A stretch of DNA of 64,000 nucleotides from Corynebacterium faecale (GTDB lineage Bacteria; Actinomycetota; Actinomycetes; Mycobacteriales; Mycobacteriaceae): positions 1,798,001-1,862,000 of the forward strand of contig NZ_CP047204.1 in NCBI RefSeq assembly GCF_030408735.1. Reading direction: 5' to 3'. Of the stretch, positions 38,725-48,153 are shown one piece after another. Position 1 is the stretch's first letter, and each line of letters starts with the position of its first letter. The position numbers and the translations under genes were made by a program. The notes under the pieces were generated by a model. It was given only the letters and a program-made list of their open reading frames with translations. It ran no database searches and was not told the DNA's origin.

Positions 38725-41673
38725 TTACGCTTCGCGTGGAACCTCGACCATTTCGAAGACCTCGATCTTATCGCCGACTGCGATGTCCGGGTAGGACAGA
38801 ACCATACCGCACTCGTAGCCTGCTGAGACCTCGGTGGCATCGTCCTTCTCGCGACGCAGGGAGACGATCTTTGCGTTCGGAGCGACCACGTTGCCATCGC
38901 GAATGATGCGGGCGGTCGCATTGCGGCGCACCTTGCCCTCTTCCACCATGCAACCTGCGATGAGGCCGACGGCAGAAGCCTTGAAGATCGCACGGATCTC
39001 GGCCTTACCAACTTCGCGCTCTTCGTAGATCGGCTTGAGCATGCCCTTGAGAGCAGCCTCCACCTCTTCGATGGCGCGGTAGATGATGGTGTAGTAACGA
39101 ACATCCACACCTTCAGTGTTGGCTTCCTCTGTGGCCTTACCTTCAGCACGGACGTTGAAGGCAATGATCACAGCGTCAGACGCAGCCGCAAGGGTGACGT
39201 TGGTCTGGGTCACAGCACCCACGCCACGGTCGATGATGTTGAGCTCAACTTCATCTTCCATCTCGATCTTGAGCAGCGCTTCTTCAAGAGCTTCCACGGA
39301 ACCTGCGTTGTCACCCTTGAGGATGAGGTTGAGGACCGAGGTTTCCTTGAGTACCGAATCCAGATCCTCGAGGGAGACGCGCTTGCGGGAACGCGCAGCC
39401 ATGGCATTGCGCTTACGGGCGTTACGCTGGTTTGCGATCTGGCGTGCCAGACGGTCATCCTCGACAACAAGGAGGTTGTCGCCGGCACCGGGAACTCCAT
39501 TGAGGCCCTGGACCTGAACCGGACGGGATGGTCCGGCCTCGTCGACATCGCGACCGTACTCATCAACCATGCGACGAACACGTCCGTATGCGTCACCGGC
39601 AACGATGGAGTCACCGACGCGGAGGGTACCGCGCTGGACAATGACGGTGGCAACTGGGCCACGGCCACGGTCAAGGTGGGCTTCAATAGCAACACCCTGT
39701 GCATCCATATCCGGGTTGGCAACGAGATCCAGCTCGGCATCTGCAGTCAGGCAGACTGAAGCCAGCAGCTCGTCGATGTTGAGACCCTGCTTCGCAGAGA
39801 TATCAACGAAGATGGTGTCTCCACCGTATTCTTCGGGAACCAGACCGTATTCGGTCAGCTGTCCACGGATCTTGTCCGGGGATGCCTCTGGCTTATCGAT
39901 CTTGTTCACTGCGACCACGATCGGAACGTCTGCCGCCTTGGCGTGGTTGATGGCTTCCACGGTCTGAGGCATGACTCCGTCATCGGCTGCGACGACGAGG
40001 ACGGCGATGTCTGTGGACTTGGCACCACGGGCACGCATGGCGGTGAACGCCTCGTGGCCCGGGGTATCCAGGAACGTGATGGTGCGCTCGGCACCCTCGA
40101 CATCAACCTTGACCTGGTATGCACCGATGCCCTGGGTGATGCCGCCGGCTTCGTCGGAACCGACGTTGGCCTTACGGATCGTATCCAGGAGTCGGGTCTT
40201 ACCGTGGTCAACGTGACCCATGACGGTGACCACGGGAGGACGCTTAGCCAGATCGTCTTCGCCACCGGCGTCAGCACCGAACTGCAGATCAAAGCTCTGG
40301 AGGAGCTCGCGATCTTCATCCTCAGGGGAGACGACCTCAACCTTGAAGTTCATCTCATCACCGAGCAGCATCAGGGTTTCATCAGAGACCGATGCGGTTG
40401 CGGTGACCATTTCACCCAGGTTGAACAGTGCCTGAACCAATGCTGATGCATCGGCGCCGACCTTATCGGCGAAATCAGACAGGGACGCGCCACGGGCGAG
40501 ACGCAGGGTCTGGCCACGGCCATCCGGCAGACGAACGCCACCAATGACGTTCGGAGCCTGCATTGATTCGTACTCATTACGCTTCTGACGCTTGGACTTG
40601 CGCCCACGACGTGGTGCGCCACCCGGGCGTCCGAATGCACCTGCGGTGCCTCCGCGACGTCCGCCGCGACCTGCGCCGCCGCCACCGCCACCTGGACGGT
40701 TGAAGCCACCTGCGCCGCCACCTGGTCCACCCTGGCCACCGCCACGGCCACCCTTACCGGGTGCCTTAGCTGGCATCTGACCTGGGGTCGGAGGCATCAT
40801 CGCTGGTGATGGACGACGTCCGCCACCCTGACGCTCCTGGGATGCTCCACCCTGAGCGTTGCCACCCTGTGGGCGAGGACCGCCGGCACCTGGTCCGGGG
40901 CGCTGACCTGGACGGCCACCCTGACGCTCCTGGCCATCACGCTGTCCACCCTGTGGGCGAGGACCGCCACCGGGGCGAGGTCCACCACCCTGTGGGCGTG
41001 GGCCGCCACCGGGGCGAGGTCCGCCGCCACCCGGACGGGGTGCCGGGCGGTCTCCTCCACCAGTGGAGAACGGGTTGTTTGCCACACGTGGTGCACGTGC
41101 GCCCGGCTTCGGGCCAGGCTTTGCCATCGGACGCGGCATGGCGTTCGGGCGTGGCGCTTCGCCACCTGGCTTAACAGCAGACTTCTCCTCAGTGGCCTTC
41201 TTGGCAGCGTCGCCCGGAGTAGGACCGGAGAATGCTGGTGTGGCCGGCTTAGGAGCCGCAGGCTTTGCGGGAGCAGGCTTTGCGGGAGTTGGCTTTGCTG
41301 CAGCGGCTGGGGTTGGGGCAGGCGCGACAGGCTTGGTTGGGGCAGGCTTCGCAGCGGCTGCACCCGGCTTAGGTGTGGCTACAGCATCCGGCGTTGGGGC
41401 TGGAGCTGCTGGCTTCGCAGCGGCTGCACCCGGCTTAGGAGCAGGCGCACCTGGCTTAGCTGCTGGCTTAGCCGGGGCCGGCTTGTTATCGGTGGCGGGC
41501 TTGACCGCACCGGATGCTTCAAAATGTTCCTGCATCTTCTTCACCACGGGGGGTTCAATGGTGGATGATGCGGTTTTAACGAACTCGCCCTGCTCTTTGA
41601 GCGTGGTGAGTAGTTCCTTGCTGGTAATACCGAGCTTCTTTGCGAGCTCGTGTACACGTAGCTTTCCGGGCAC
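38725..41673 (-). CDS. infB: Translation initiation factor IF-2
   Basis: GTPase of 982 residues that brings initiator tRNA to the 30S subunit. The N-terminal helix-rich domain ([16 protein letters not shown] start) is followed by about 290 residues of low-complexity sequence, first Pro/Ala/Lys-rich and then Gly/Arg/Pro/Gln repeats (around residues 205-350). The G domain has GHVDHGKT (near 486), DTPGHEA and NKID, with domains II-IV after it. The GTG start is preceded by GAGGAG. It belongs to the nusA-ylxR-infB cluster. Confidence 0.97.
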   Translation of the reverse strand: MPGKLRVHELAKKLGITSKELLTTLKEQGEFVKTASSTIEPPVVKKMQEHFEASGAVKPATDNKPAPAKPAAKPGAPAPKPGAAAAKPAAPAPTPDAVATPKPGAAAAKPAPTKPVAPAPTPAAAAKPTPAKPAPAKPAAPKPATPAFSGPTPGDAAKKATEEKSAVKPGGEAPRPNAMPRPMAKPGPKPGARAPRVANNPFSTGGGDRPAPRPGGGGPRPGGGPRPQGGGPRPGGGPRPQGGQRDGQERQGGRPGQRPGPGAGGPRPQGGNAQGGASQERQGGGRRPSPAMMPPTPGQMPAKAPGKGGRGGGQGGPGGGAGGFNRPGGGGGGAGRGGRRGGTAGAFGRPGGAPRRGRKSKRQKRNEYESMQAPNVIGGVRLPDGRGQTLRLARGASLSDFADKVGADASALVQALFNLGEMVTATASVSDETLMLLGDEMNFKVEVVSPEDEDRELLQSFDLQFGADAGGEDDLAKRPPVVTVMGHVDHGKTRLLDTIRKANVGSDEAGGITQGIGAYQVKVDVEGAERTITFLDTPGHEAFTAMRARGAKSTDIAVLVVAADDGVMPQTVEAINHAKAADVPIVVAVNKIDKPEASPDKIRGQLTEYGLVPEEYGGDTIFVDISAKQGLNIDELLASVCLTADAELDLVANPDMDAQGVAIEAHLDRGRGPVATVIVQRGTLRVGDSIVAGDAYGRVRRMVDEYGRDVDEAGPSRPVQVQGLNGVPGAGDNLLVVEDDRLARQIANQRNARKRNAMAARSRKRVSLEDLDSVLKETSVLNLILKGDNAGSVEALEEALLKIEMEDEVELNIIDRGVGAVTQTNVTLAAASDAVIIAFNVRAEGKATEEANTEGVDVRYYTIIYRAIEEVEAALKGMLKPIYEEREVGKAEIRAIFKASAVGLIAGCMVEEGKVRRNATARIIRDGNVVAPNAKIVSLRREKDDATEVSAGYECGMVLSYPDIAVGDKIEVFEMVEVPREA

Positions 41674-41778
41674 TTTTCTCCTCTAGTTTTCCGCCAGAGG
41701 TCAAAGGCCCAAAAACGGGACCCGTGAACTCTAGCAGTGATTATTGACGTTCATCGCTGATGCTTCATCGTGTGCTCA

Positions 41779-42153
41779 TCAGTGTTCGGTCTTCCTTACA
41801 ATGTTGGGTCCGGTGGCATTGTCCACCAGGTACGTGCGTACGTGACCTGTATCCACCACGGTGGACACCCTCAGCGCTCTGCCAAAGGCACGACGCTGTT
41901 CAGCAAGCTCCAATGCGGCGATGGTGGGGGTCAGCCATGCTCCCCTGCCCTGCATCCGACGCTTCGGATCAGGAAGGATCACACCGGGTTGTCCCGGATG
42001 TTGAACTACACGGAGGAGATCGACATCTTTCATCTGCCTCTTCGTGGCAACACAGGTACGGATCCGGATTGATTTCTTCACAGCATTCGCCTCAGCAACA
42101 GGTGCACTTACGTCTCTGACGTCGTCCACACCGGTATCGGGGGCCAGCTGCAT
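41779..42153 (-). CDS. ylxR: YlxR family RNA-binding protein
   Basis: A 124-residue YlxR (DUF448) protein, typically encoded between nusA and infB. The family signature is IRTCVATKRQMKDVDLLRVV (residues 30-49), with ILPDPKRRMQGRGAWL and AFGRALRV. YlxR proteins bind RNA and have been linked to transcription control or RNase P; the exact role here is unknown. The first 28 residues are an extension before the domain. AAAGGG lies 5 nt before the ATG. Confidence 0.9.
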   Translation of the reverse strand: MQLAPDTGVDDVRDVSAPVAEANAVKKSIRIRTCVATKRQMKDVDLLRVVQHPGQPGVILPDPKRRMQGRGAWLTPTIAALELAEQRRAFGRALRVSTVVDTGHVRTYLVDNATGPNIVRKTEH

Positions 42154-42256
42154 TCAATCCCTTTCTCATACTTTGACTACCGTCTGTTCCGGTTTGATCG
42201 GAACAGAATCCACAGGCCGCACGTGGGCCTTTTCCAATATTACGCTATAAAGACCA

Positions 42257-42299
42257 AAAATTGGAACCTGTGACGGGATAAGTCACAGAATCCAATTTT
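42257..42299 (-). terminator. Hairpin terminator between nusA and ylxR-infB
   Basis: On the minus strand AAAATTGGA and TCCAATTTT arms (42291-42299 and 42257-42265) enclose a second stem, CTGTGAC/GTCACAG, and end in a T run. It is a good intrinsic terminator inside the rimP-nusA-ylxR-infB cluster. A promoter-like TATAGCGTAATAT (minus strand, about 42236-42248) follows it and could restart transcription of ylxR-infB. Confidence 0.75.
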
Positions 42300-42367
42300 C
42301 ACCCCGCCTTAACCCTGGTTACATCGAGGTTATTTTCAGACGAAGTTCCGGGCGATTTAAGTGATGA

Positions 42368-43366
42368 TTAATCCATATCGGAGTGGATATCGATCTTCCA
42401 TCCGGTCAAGCGAGCGGCGAGGCGGGCATTCTGGCCCTCCTTGCCGATGGCCAGGGAAAGCTGGTAATCAGGAACAACGACGCGTGCGGTCTGCTGCTCG
42501 GCATCCACGATCTCCACCTTGACCACCTTTGACGGCGCCAATGCATTTCCGACGAAAGTGGCCGGGTCGTCGGAGTAGTCGATGATGTCGATCTTCTCCC
42601 CACCGAGCTCACGCATGATGTTGGACACACGCTGACCGCGAGGACCGATGCATGCGCCCTTCGCGTTAAGATTCTTCACCGTCGCCTGGACAGCAACCTT
42701 GGAACGGTGGCCGGCTTCACGGGAGATGGAGACGATCTCCACGGAACCATCAGCAACCTCAGGGATCTCCAACTCGAAGAGCTTCCGGACCAGTTCCGGG
42801 TGCGTGCGGGACAGGTTGACCTGAATACCCACGGGCCCCTTACCCACGCCAACGACATAACTCTTGACGCGGTCGCCGTGCTTGAGCTTTTCCCCCGGAA
42901 TCTGCTCCGCGGGCAGCAGAATGCCGTCCTGACTGTCGGCCTCTGTACCAAGCTGGACCACGATGATTCCACGCTCGCTGGCGCGGGAGTCAGCCTGGAC
43001 GATGCCGGACATGACCGTGCCTTCATAATCAGCGTAGGCAACGAATGCACGATCCGCTTCGGCTTCACGCAGGCGACGGACAATGGCCTCGCGGACTGCA
43101 CGCGCGGAGATGCGCCCGAAGTTGGAGGGCGTATCATCGTATTCGGAAGTCATGACGCCATCAGCATCAAATTCTGTGACAATGACTGACACGGCGCCCG
43201 TGGCGGTATCAATGTCCACGCGGGCCCTGGAGTCCTCAGGTGTGTCAGTCTCCTGGTAATCCAGGTAGGAATGCAGCAGCGCATCGGCGATGGTACGGAC
43301 CAGGTCCGCTACCCTGATTCCCTTTTCAGACTCGATGGCTTTCAGAGCCTGGACATCAATATTCAC
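42368..43366 (-). CDS. nusA: Transcription termination/antitermination protein NusA
   Basis: RNA polymerase-associated factor of 332 residues, the actinobacterial length without the C-terminal acidic repeats. The N-terminal polymerase-binding domain (MNIDVQALKAIESEKGI), S1 (GTVMSGIVQADSRASERGIIVV), KH1 and KH2 (IGPRGQRVSNIMRELGGEKIDIIDY and LAIGKEGQNARLAARLTGWKIDI) are in order. It lies 27 bp after rimP in the same direction. Confidence 0.97.
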   Translation of the reverse strand: MNIDVQALKAIESEKGIRVADLVRTIADALLHSYLDYQETDTPEDSRARVDIDTATGAVSVIVTEFDADGVMTSEYDDTPSNFGRISARAVREAIVRRLREAEADRAFVAYADYEGTVMSGIVQADSRASERGIIVVQLGTEADSQDGILLPAEQIPGEKLKHGDRVKSYVVGVGKGPVGIQVNLSRTHPELVRKLFELEIPEVADGSVEIVSISREAGHRSKVAVQATVKNLNAKGACIGPRGQRVSNIMRELGGEKIDIIDYSDDPATFVGNALAPSKVVKVEIVDAEQQTARVVVPDYQLSLAIGKEGQNARLAARLTGWKIDIHSDMD

Positions 43367-43393
43367 TTATCTTCCTCTCAAGCTTCCGTGGAA

Positions 43394-43942
43394 CTAGTGG
43401 TTGTGTTCATCCACGGCTTCGTCAAATGTGAGACCCGTCAGGTCCAATTCATCCTGCGCAGGTTTCGCAAACTCAATTTCTACCACCGCCCGAGGGGAAT
43501 TAGCCAATTCCATCACCGACACAGTGAGTTTCTTCTTGTCCCGTTCCACGAGCACGACGGCGGTTTCCTCGCCATTGAGTGCGCCGATGCGGGCAATACG
43601 CTTCGGATCGGACTCCCCCACGGCAACCAGGCGGCCACGGTTACGGCGCCAGTGGCGCGGTTCGGTCAGCGGGGTGTCCACGCCCGGCGTGGACACCTCG
43701 AGCAGGTAGCCCGCCCCGAAGTTGAGTTCACCGCGGGCCTCGGCGGCGTCGAAAAGCTCACCAGTCTCCTGGCTGACCAGCTCGAGCAGATCCAGATCCG
43801 GGCGGGAATCGGAATCAAGTTTAATGGCCACGGTTGACTTGGGGCCGGCTTTAGTGACGCGGATACCTTCCACATCCAGGTGGTGGGAAGCTGCCAGCGG
43901 GGTGATGAGCGCAGTGAGTTCTTCTACGGTGGGAAATGCCAT
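43394..43942 (-). CDS. rimP: Ribosome maturation factor RimP
   Basis: A 30S assembly factor of 182 residues with the family core ([52 protein letters not shown]) and an Sm-like C-terminal domain. The start at 43942 is backed by TATCCT (43950-43955, minus strand) ending 7 nt upstream, so a leaderless message. The C-terminal 25 residues are acidic. It heads the translation cluster. Confidence 0.94.
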   Translation of the reverse strand: MAFPTVEELTALITPLAASHHLDVEGIRVTKAGPKSTVAIKLDSDSRPDLDLLELVSQETGELFDAAEARGELNFGAGYLLEVSTPGVDTPLTEPRHWRRNRGRLVAVGESDPKRIARIGALNGEETAVVLVERDKKKLTVSVMELANSPRAVVEIEFAKPAQDELDLTGLTFDEAVDEHNH

Positions 43943-44030
43943 ACCCATCAGGATAGCCTGCACCCCCTCACGCGCCCGGACATCGGAGTGGTCTCCGGAG
44001 AGATCCGCCCCACCTATTAGACTTCACCGC

Positions 44031-44870
44031 ATGCGCGCCTCCAAGCAGTTCACCATCATCGCCCTCGGGATGTTCACCATCGGCAGCCTCGCCGCATGCA
44101 CCCCTTCACCAAAGCCCGATGAGGTGCTGGTGTCGATGCATCAGGACGCACTGTTTGATGCGCAGGCGCTGGCTCAGTCTGCTCCGGACGTCTCCGCACT
44201 ACGTCAGGATCACGCCACAGAGATCAATGCGGAAATCCAGCGCCTGTGCGGGTTTACTGACGAAGGCGAGCTGCCCGAGTCGTGCACATTTGAGATTCCC
44301 ACGATCGGTGCAGCCCCGGAAGGCAACCCTGATTACCGGATCGGGGACAGTCAGGTGCGGATCCTCAACAAGTTGACTGAAGTGCCAGAGGAGTCCATTC
44401 CGCTGATCACTGAGCACTATATTGAACAGGCGCGCCTGGGTCCGGTGGTTAGTGGCATCGATGTTCAAAACGGTGTCACGCTATCGGACGCAGACCTGGC
44501 AGCAGCACAGGACCTGCTGGCCGGAGAATATGCCGCGGCATGGGCCCTCGGTGTGGCGCTCCCCCATGTCTCCCCGGATCTGGCGACCGTCACCCAGGCC
44601 GCAATAGACCGTCACCGTGAGTATGCGGCCCTGCTCCGCACCACCATTGATCCCTTCGCCGAGACCTCCCCGTCCGAGCCCGGTTATGACCTTGACCATC
44701 TCACAGAGGCCGTTGACCCGGACTCCGCGGCGATCATGGTCACTGAAGTTCAGAGCCACTCCCTTGCCGAATGGCACCACGCAGCAGGTACCGCCACCGA
44801 CCCTGGTTGGCGGTCTCTCGCCACCCAGATCGCCGGTGCCATCGCCAAAGATTCCGTTCCCTTCGACTGA
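44031..44870 (+). CDS. Lipoprotein with ferritin-like (DUF4439-type) domain
   Basis: A predicted lipoprotein of 279 residues with the signal peptide ending in the lipobox LAAC (Cys near residue 23). The C-terminal 140 residues (QDLLAGEYAAAWALGVALPHVSPDL, AIDRHREYAALLRTTIDP) resemble the ferritin-like DUF4439 domain often encoded beside rimP in actinobacteria. No clear di-iron E-x-x-H set is seen. TAGACT ends 7 nt before the ATG at 44031, so a leaderless message. It is divergent from rimP. Its function is unknown. Confidence 0.75.
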   Translation: MRASKQFTIIALGMFTIGSLAACTPSPKPDEVLVSMHQDALFDAQALAQSAPDVSALRQDHATEINAEIQRLCGFTDEGELPESCTFEIPTIGAAPEGNPDYRIGDSQVRILNKLTEVPEESIPLITEHYIEQARLGPVVSGIDVQNGVTLSDADLAAAQDLLAGEYAAAWALGVALPHVSPDLATVTQAAIDRHREYAALLRTTIDPFAETSPSEPGYDLDHLTEAVDPDSAAIMVTEVQSHSLAEWHHAAGTATDPGWRSLATQIAGAIAKDSVPFD

Positions 44871-45385
44871 GGTCCCTTCAACTGAGGCATCACGCAGTGC
44901 CGCTGACTGACACAGCCCCCGCGGTTGGCAGGCCCACACAGCACTAACAGGATGGAACACCTGGGCCATTCTGGACATCGGGAGCATCGTTTCCCTGCCA
45001 GATCCGGGCAGAGATAGGCAGAGATAGGCGGGGACGGCGGGGACGGGTTGGAGCAGCCATCGCAGTCAGTCGTGATGGCTGGTCACCACGGCACGCAAAC
45101 GTTTCCGGGATGTACAGATAAATCTCTATGGATGTGCCCCACCTACGGGGGTAGAAATGATAACAAATCAGACAATGGATTCCTACCGGGAACGACAGTC
45201 AATTTCACAATTGCGCAGCTAGAGATGGATTTATCTCTCAATCCTTTAGTTTTACACAAAAAACAAAACAAGAGATGGATCTCAAAACGGTTTGGTTGCG
45301 ATGTGAGTCACATTTAGTATTCAGGCACGGGGTTCCATCTGAAATCACACAGATGGGATCAACCTAATACTCATGGAGGTCCCAA
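44871..45385. other. 515-bp region upstream of the opp operon, partly AT-rich
   Basis: No gene is supported here. Direct repeats occur at 45007-45044 (GGCAGAGATA twice, then GGCGGGGAC twice). From about 45150 the sequence becomes distinctly AT-rich against the GC-rich surroundings, up to the oppA ribosome site GGAGG. TTGCGA (45296-45301) and TATTCA (45318-45323), 16 bp apart, could form the oppA promoter. They flank a short palindrome, TGTGA-G-TCACA (45302-45312), of unknown meaning. The spacing does not fit a GlxR site. Confidence 0.45.
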
Positions 45386-46993
45386 ATGACTTTGAAGAAG
45401 TCTCTTGCCGTCACCACGGCAGCAGCCCTGGCACTGAGCCTCGCAGCGTGCTCCTCGGATTCCGATTCTGACTCCGCAGGCGCAAATGGTGATTCCGCAT
45501 CCGGCGGTGACAACTATGTGATCGTCAATGGAACCGAACCTCAGAACCCGCTGGTTCCCGCCAACACCAACGAGGTGGGCGGCGGACGCATCGTCGACTC
45601 CATCTTCGCCGGGCTCGTCTACTACAACGTCGACGGCTCTGTGGAAAACGATCTCGCTGAATCGATCGAGCTCGAAGGCGAGAAGACCTTCCGGGTCACT
45701 CTCAAGGAAGGCAAGACCTTCACCGACGGCTCCCCCGTCACCGCGGACAGCTTCGTCAACGCCTGGAACTATGCTGTCGCCAATGCTCAGCTCTCCTCCT
45801 ACTTCTTCGAGCCGATCATGGGCTATGAAGAGGGGGTTGAGGAAATGGAAGGCCTCGAGGTAATCGATGACACCACCTTCACCATCGAGCTGAACCAGCC
45901 TGAGGCTGACTTCCCCCTGCGCCTGGGTTACTCTGCTTTCTACCCACTGCCGGAATCAGCATTCGATGACATGAGTGCCTTCGGTGAGAACCCTGTGGGC
46001 AACGGACCGTACAAGCTTGCAGAATGGAATCACAACCAGGATGCCTTCATCGTTCCGAATGAGGACTATGACGGTGGCCGTGCGCCTCAGAACGACGGTG
46101 TGAAGTTCGTCTTCTACCCGACCTTCGATTCCGCATACGCGGACCTGCTGTCCGACAACCTCGATGTCCTGGATGCCATCCCTGACTTCGCATTCGCCTC
46201 CTATGAGGATGAACTGCAGGGCCGCTCCATCAACCAGCCGTCCGCAGTTTTCCAGTCCTTCACCATTCCGGAGAGCCTCGAGCACTTCTCCGGCGAAGAA
46301 GGTGCACTGCGTCGTCAAGCTCTGTCCCTGGCAATCGACCGTGAACAGATCACCGACACCATCTTCGAGGGCACCCGTACCCCAGCCACCGACTTCGCTT
46401 CCCCGGTCATCGACGGCCACTCCGATTCCCTCGCGGGCGCCGAGGTCCTCGAGTACGATCCCGAGCGCGCACAGGAACTGTGGGCAGAGGCCGATGAGAT
46501 CGCACCATGGAGTGGTGAATTCACCCTTTCCTACAACGCTGACGGCGGCCACCAGGCCTGGGTCGACGCGGTAGCCAACTCCATCCGCAACACCCTGGGC
46601 ATTGACGCCATCGGCAGCCCATACCCAGACTTCAAGTCTCTCCGCGATGACGTGACAAACCGAACCATCTCCGGCGCTTTCCGTACCGGCTGGCAGGCTG
46701 ACTACCCATCCCTGGGTAACTTCCTCGGACCTCTCTACGGCACCGGCGCAGGTTCCAACGACGGTGACTACTCCAACCCTGATTTCGACGCCAAGCTCGC
46801 TGAAGCTGCCGGCGCCGATGATCCGGAGCAGGCCATCAACGCTTACAACGAAGCCCAGGAAATCCTCCTCCAGGATCTCCCTGCCATCCCAACCTGGTAC
46901 TCCAACGCTGTTGGCGGTTACTCCAGCAATGTGGACAATGTGGAGTTCATGTGGAACTCCCAGCCGGCGTACTACCAGATCACCAAGCAGTAG
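45386..46993 (+). CDS. Oligopeptide ABC transporter substrate-binding lipoprotein
   Basis: A cluster C solute-binding protein (SBP family 5, OppA/DppA type) of 535 residues. The signal peptide ends in the lipobox LAAC (Cys near residue 22), then a Ser/Asp-rich linker. The SBP_bac_5 domain starts VNGTEPQNPLVPANTNEVGGGRIVDSIFAGLVYY and contains the LAESIELEGEKTFRVTLKEGKTFTDGSPVTADSFV motif. GGAGG lies upstream of the ATG. The permeases and ATPase follow, separated by a hairpin at 47041. The ligand is probably a peptide, but this cannot be read from sequence. Confidence 0.92.
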   Translation: MTLKKSLAVTTAAALALSLAACSSDSDSDSAGANGDSASGGDNYVIVNGTEPQNPLVPANTNEVGGGRIVDSIFAGLVYYNVDGSVENDLAESIELEGEKTFRVTLKEGKTFTDGSPVTADSFVNAWNYAVANAQLSSYFFEPIMGYEEGVEEMEGLEVIDDTTFTIELNQPEADFPLRLGYSAFYPLPESAFDDMSAFGENPVGNGPYKLAEWNHNQDAFIVPNEDYDGGRAPQNDGVKFVFYPTFDSAYADLLSDNLDVLDAIPDFAFASYEDELQGRSINQPSAVFQSFTIPESLEHFSGEEGALRRQALSLAIDREQITDTIFEGTRTPATDFASPVIDGHSDSLAGAEVLEYDPERAQELWAEADEIAPWSGEFTLSYNADGGHQAWVDAVANSIRNTLGIDAIGSPYPDFKSLRDDVTNRTISGAFRTGWQADYPSLGNFLGPLYGTGAGSNDGDYSNPDFDAKLAEAAGADDPEQAINAYNEAQEILLQDLPAIPTWYSNAVGGYSSNVDNVEFMWNSQPAYYQITKQ

Positions 46994-47040
46994 GATCTGA
47001 ACGCTGTCGACGACCGAGCTTGAATCACTCAAGCACCACT

Positions 47041-47075
47041 GGCCCAGGACCCTTGAAACACCTCCTGGGCCTTTA
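47041..47075 (+). terminator. Attenuating hairpin between binding protein and permease genes
   Basis: A 9-bp stem, GGCCCAGGA (47041-47049) with TCCTGGGCC (47063-47071), is followed by TTTA. Placed after the binding-protein gene, it would stabilise the upstream mRNA or stop most transcripts, giving more binding protein than permease. Confidence 0.65.
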
Positions 47076-47226
47076 GGCCGTCGCCCACCCCTTCTCGGTC
47101 CGTGTCGTTTGACCGATCCCCTCCGCAGGTGGGATTCCACCACCGCGCGGCGGGATGGGTAAACCACACGGCCCCAATCACCCCATTTCCACCATCCACC
47201 CACAGCAAGCAAGGACACCCACGCTC

Positions 47227-48153
47227 ATGCTTCGTTATGTCGGGCGGCGATTGCTCCAGATGATTCCGGTCTTCTTCGGAGCAACCCTGCTGATCTACGC
47301 TCTTGTTTTCCTCATGCCTGGCGACCCGGTCCAGGCTCTCGGCGGTGACCGCGGTCTTACCGAGGCCGCAGCCCAGAGAATCCGGGAGGAATACAACCTG
47401 GACCAACCGTTCCTCATCCAGTACCTGCTCTACATCCAGGGCATCTTCGTACTAGACTTCGGAACCACATTCTCCGGGCAGCCGGTCATCGAGGTCATGG
47501 CCAATGCCTTCCCAGTGACCATCAAACTGGCCCTCATGGCCCTCGCCTTCGAGTCCGTCTTCGGTATCGCGTTCGGTGTTTACGCCGGAATGCGCCGCGG
47601 TGGCATCTTCGATTCCACCGTCCTCGTCCTGTCCCTGGTGGTCATCGCCGTACCGACCTTCGTCATCGGCTTCGTTCTCCAGTTCGTGGTGGGTGTGGAA
47701 TGGGGACTGCTCCCCGTCACCGTCGGTTCGAATGAGACCTTCAGGGCCCTGCTCATGCCGGCGTTCGTATTGGGTGCCGTTTCCTTCGCCTATGTCCTTC
47801 GGCTCACCAGGCAGTCCGTCAGCGAAAATCTCCGGGCGGATTATGTTCGCACCGCCCGCGCCAAGGGGCTGTCCAACTTCACCGTGATGAACCGCCATGT
47901 GCTCCGTAACTCCCTGATCCCGGTGGCGACCTTTCTGGGAGCTGACCTGGGTGCGCTCATGGGTGGCGCGATCGTCACGGAGGGTATCTTCGGCATCAAT
48001 GGTGTCGGCGGCACCCTGTACCAGGCCATCCTCAAGGGTGAGCCCACCACGGTGGTGTCCATTGTCACCGTCCTGGTGATTGTCTACATCATCGCCAACC
48101 TCGTCGTGGACCTGATCTACGCCGTGCTCGACCCGAGGATCCGCTATGCCTAA
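47227..48153 (+). CDS. Oligopeptide ABC transporter permease, OppB type
   Basis: A 308-residue inner-membrane permease with six helices (MLRYVGRRLLQMIPVFFGATLLIYALVF start). The EAA coupling loop appears as DYVRTARAKGLSNFTVMNRHVLRNSLIPV (near 200-228). The ATG at 47227 with AAGGA upstream matches the family start. It overlaps the oppC start by 8 bp. Confidence 0.92.
   Translation: MLRYVGRRLLQMIPVFFGATLLIYALVFLMPGDPVQALGGDRGLTEAAAQRIREEYNLDQPFLIQYLLYIQGIFVLDFGTTFSGQPVIEVMANAFPVTIKLALMALAFESVFGIAFGVYAGMRRGGIFDSTVLVLSLVVIAVPTFVIGFVLQFVVGVEWGLLPVTVGSNETFRALLMPAFVLGAVSFAYVLRLTRQSVSENLRADYVRTARAKGLSNFTVMNRHVLRNSLIPVATFLGADLGALMGGAIVTEGIFGINGVGGTLYQAILKGEPTTVVSIVTVLVIVYIIANLVVDLIYAVLDPRIRYA

Noticed and set aside
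45302..45312. TGTGA-G-TCACA as a GlxR (CRP-type) site for opp
   Set aside because: The half-sites are 1 bp apart, whereas GlxR sites have 6 bp between them.
45048..45317. 89-codon plus-strand frame upstream of oppA
   Set aside because: It runs across the AT-rich promoter region, has no ribosome site, and encodes a low-quality Lys/Asn-rich peptide without similarity.
45956..47218. 420-codon minus-strand frame opposite the oligopeptide-binding protein
   Set aside because: Antisense frame produced by the high GC3 of the binding-protein gene, whose sense frame has a signal peptide and a complete family domain.
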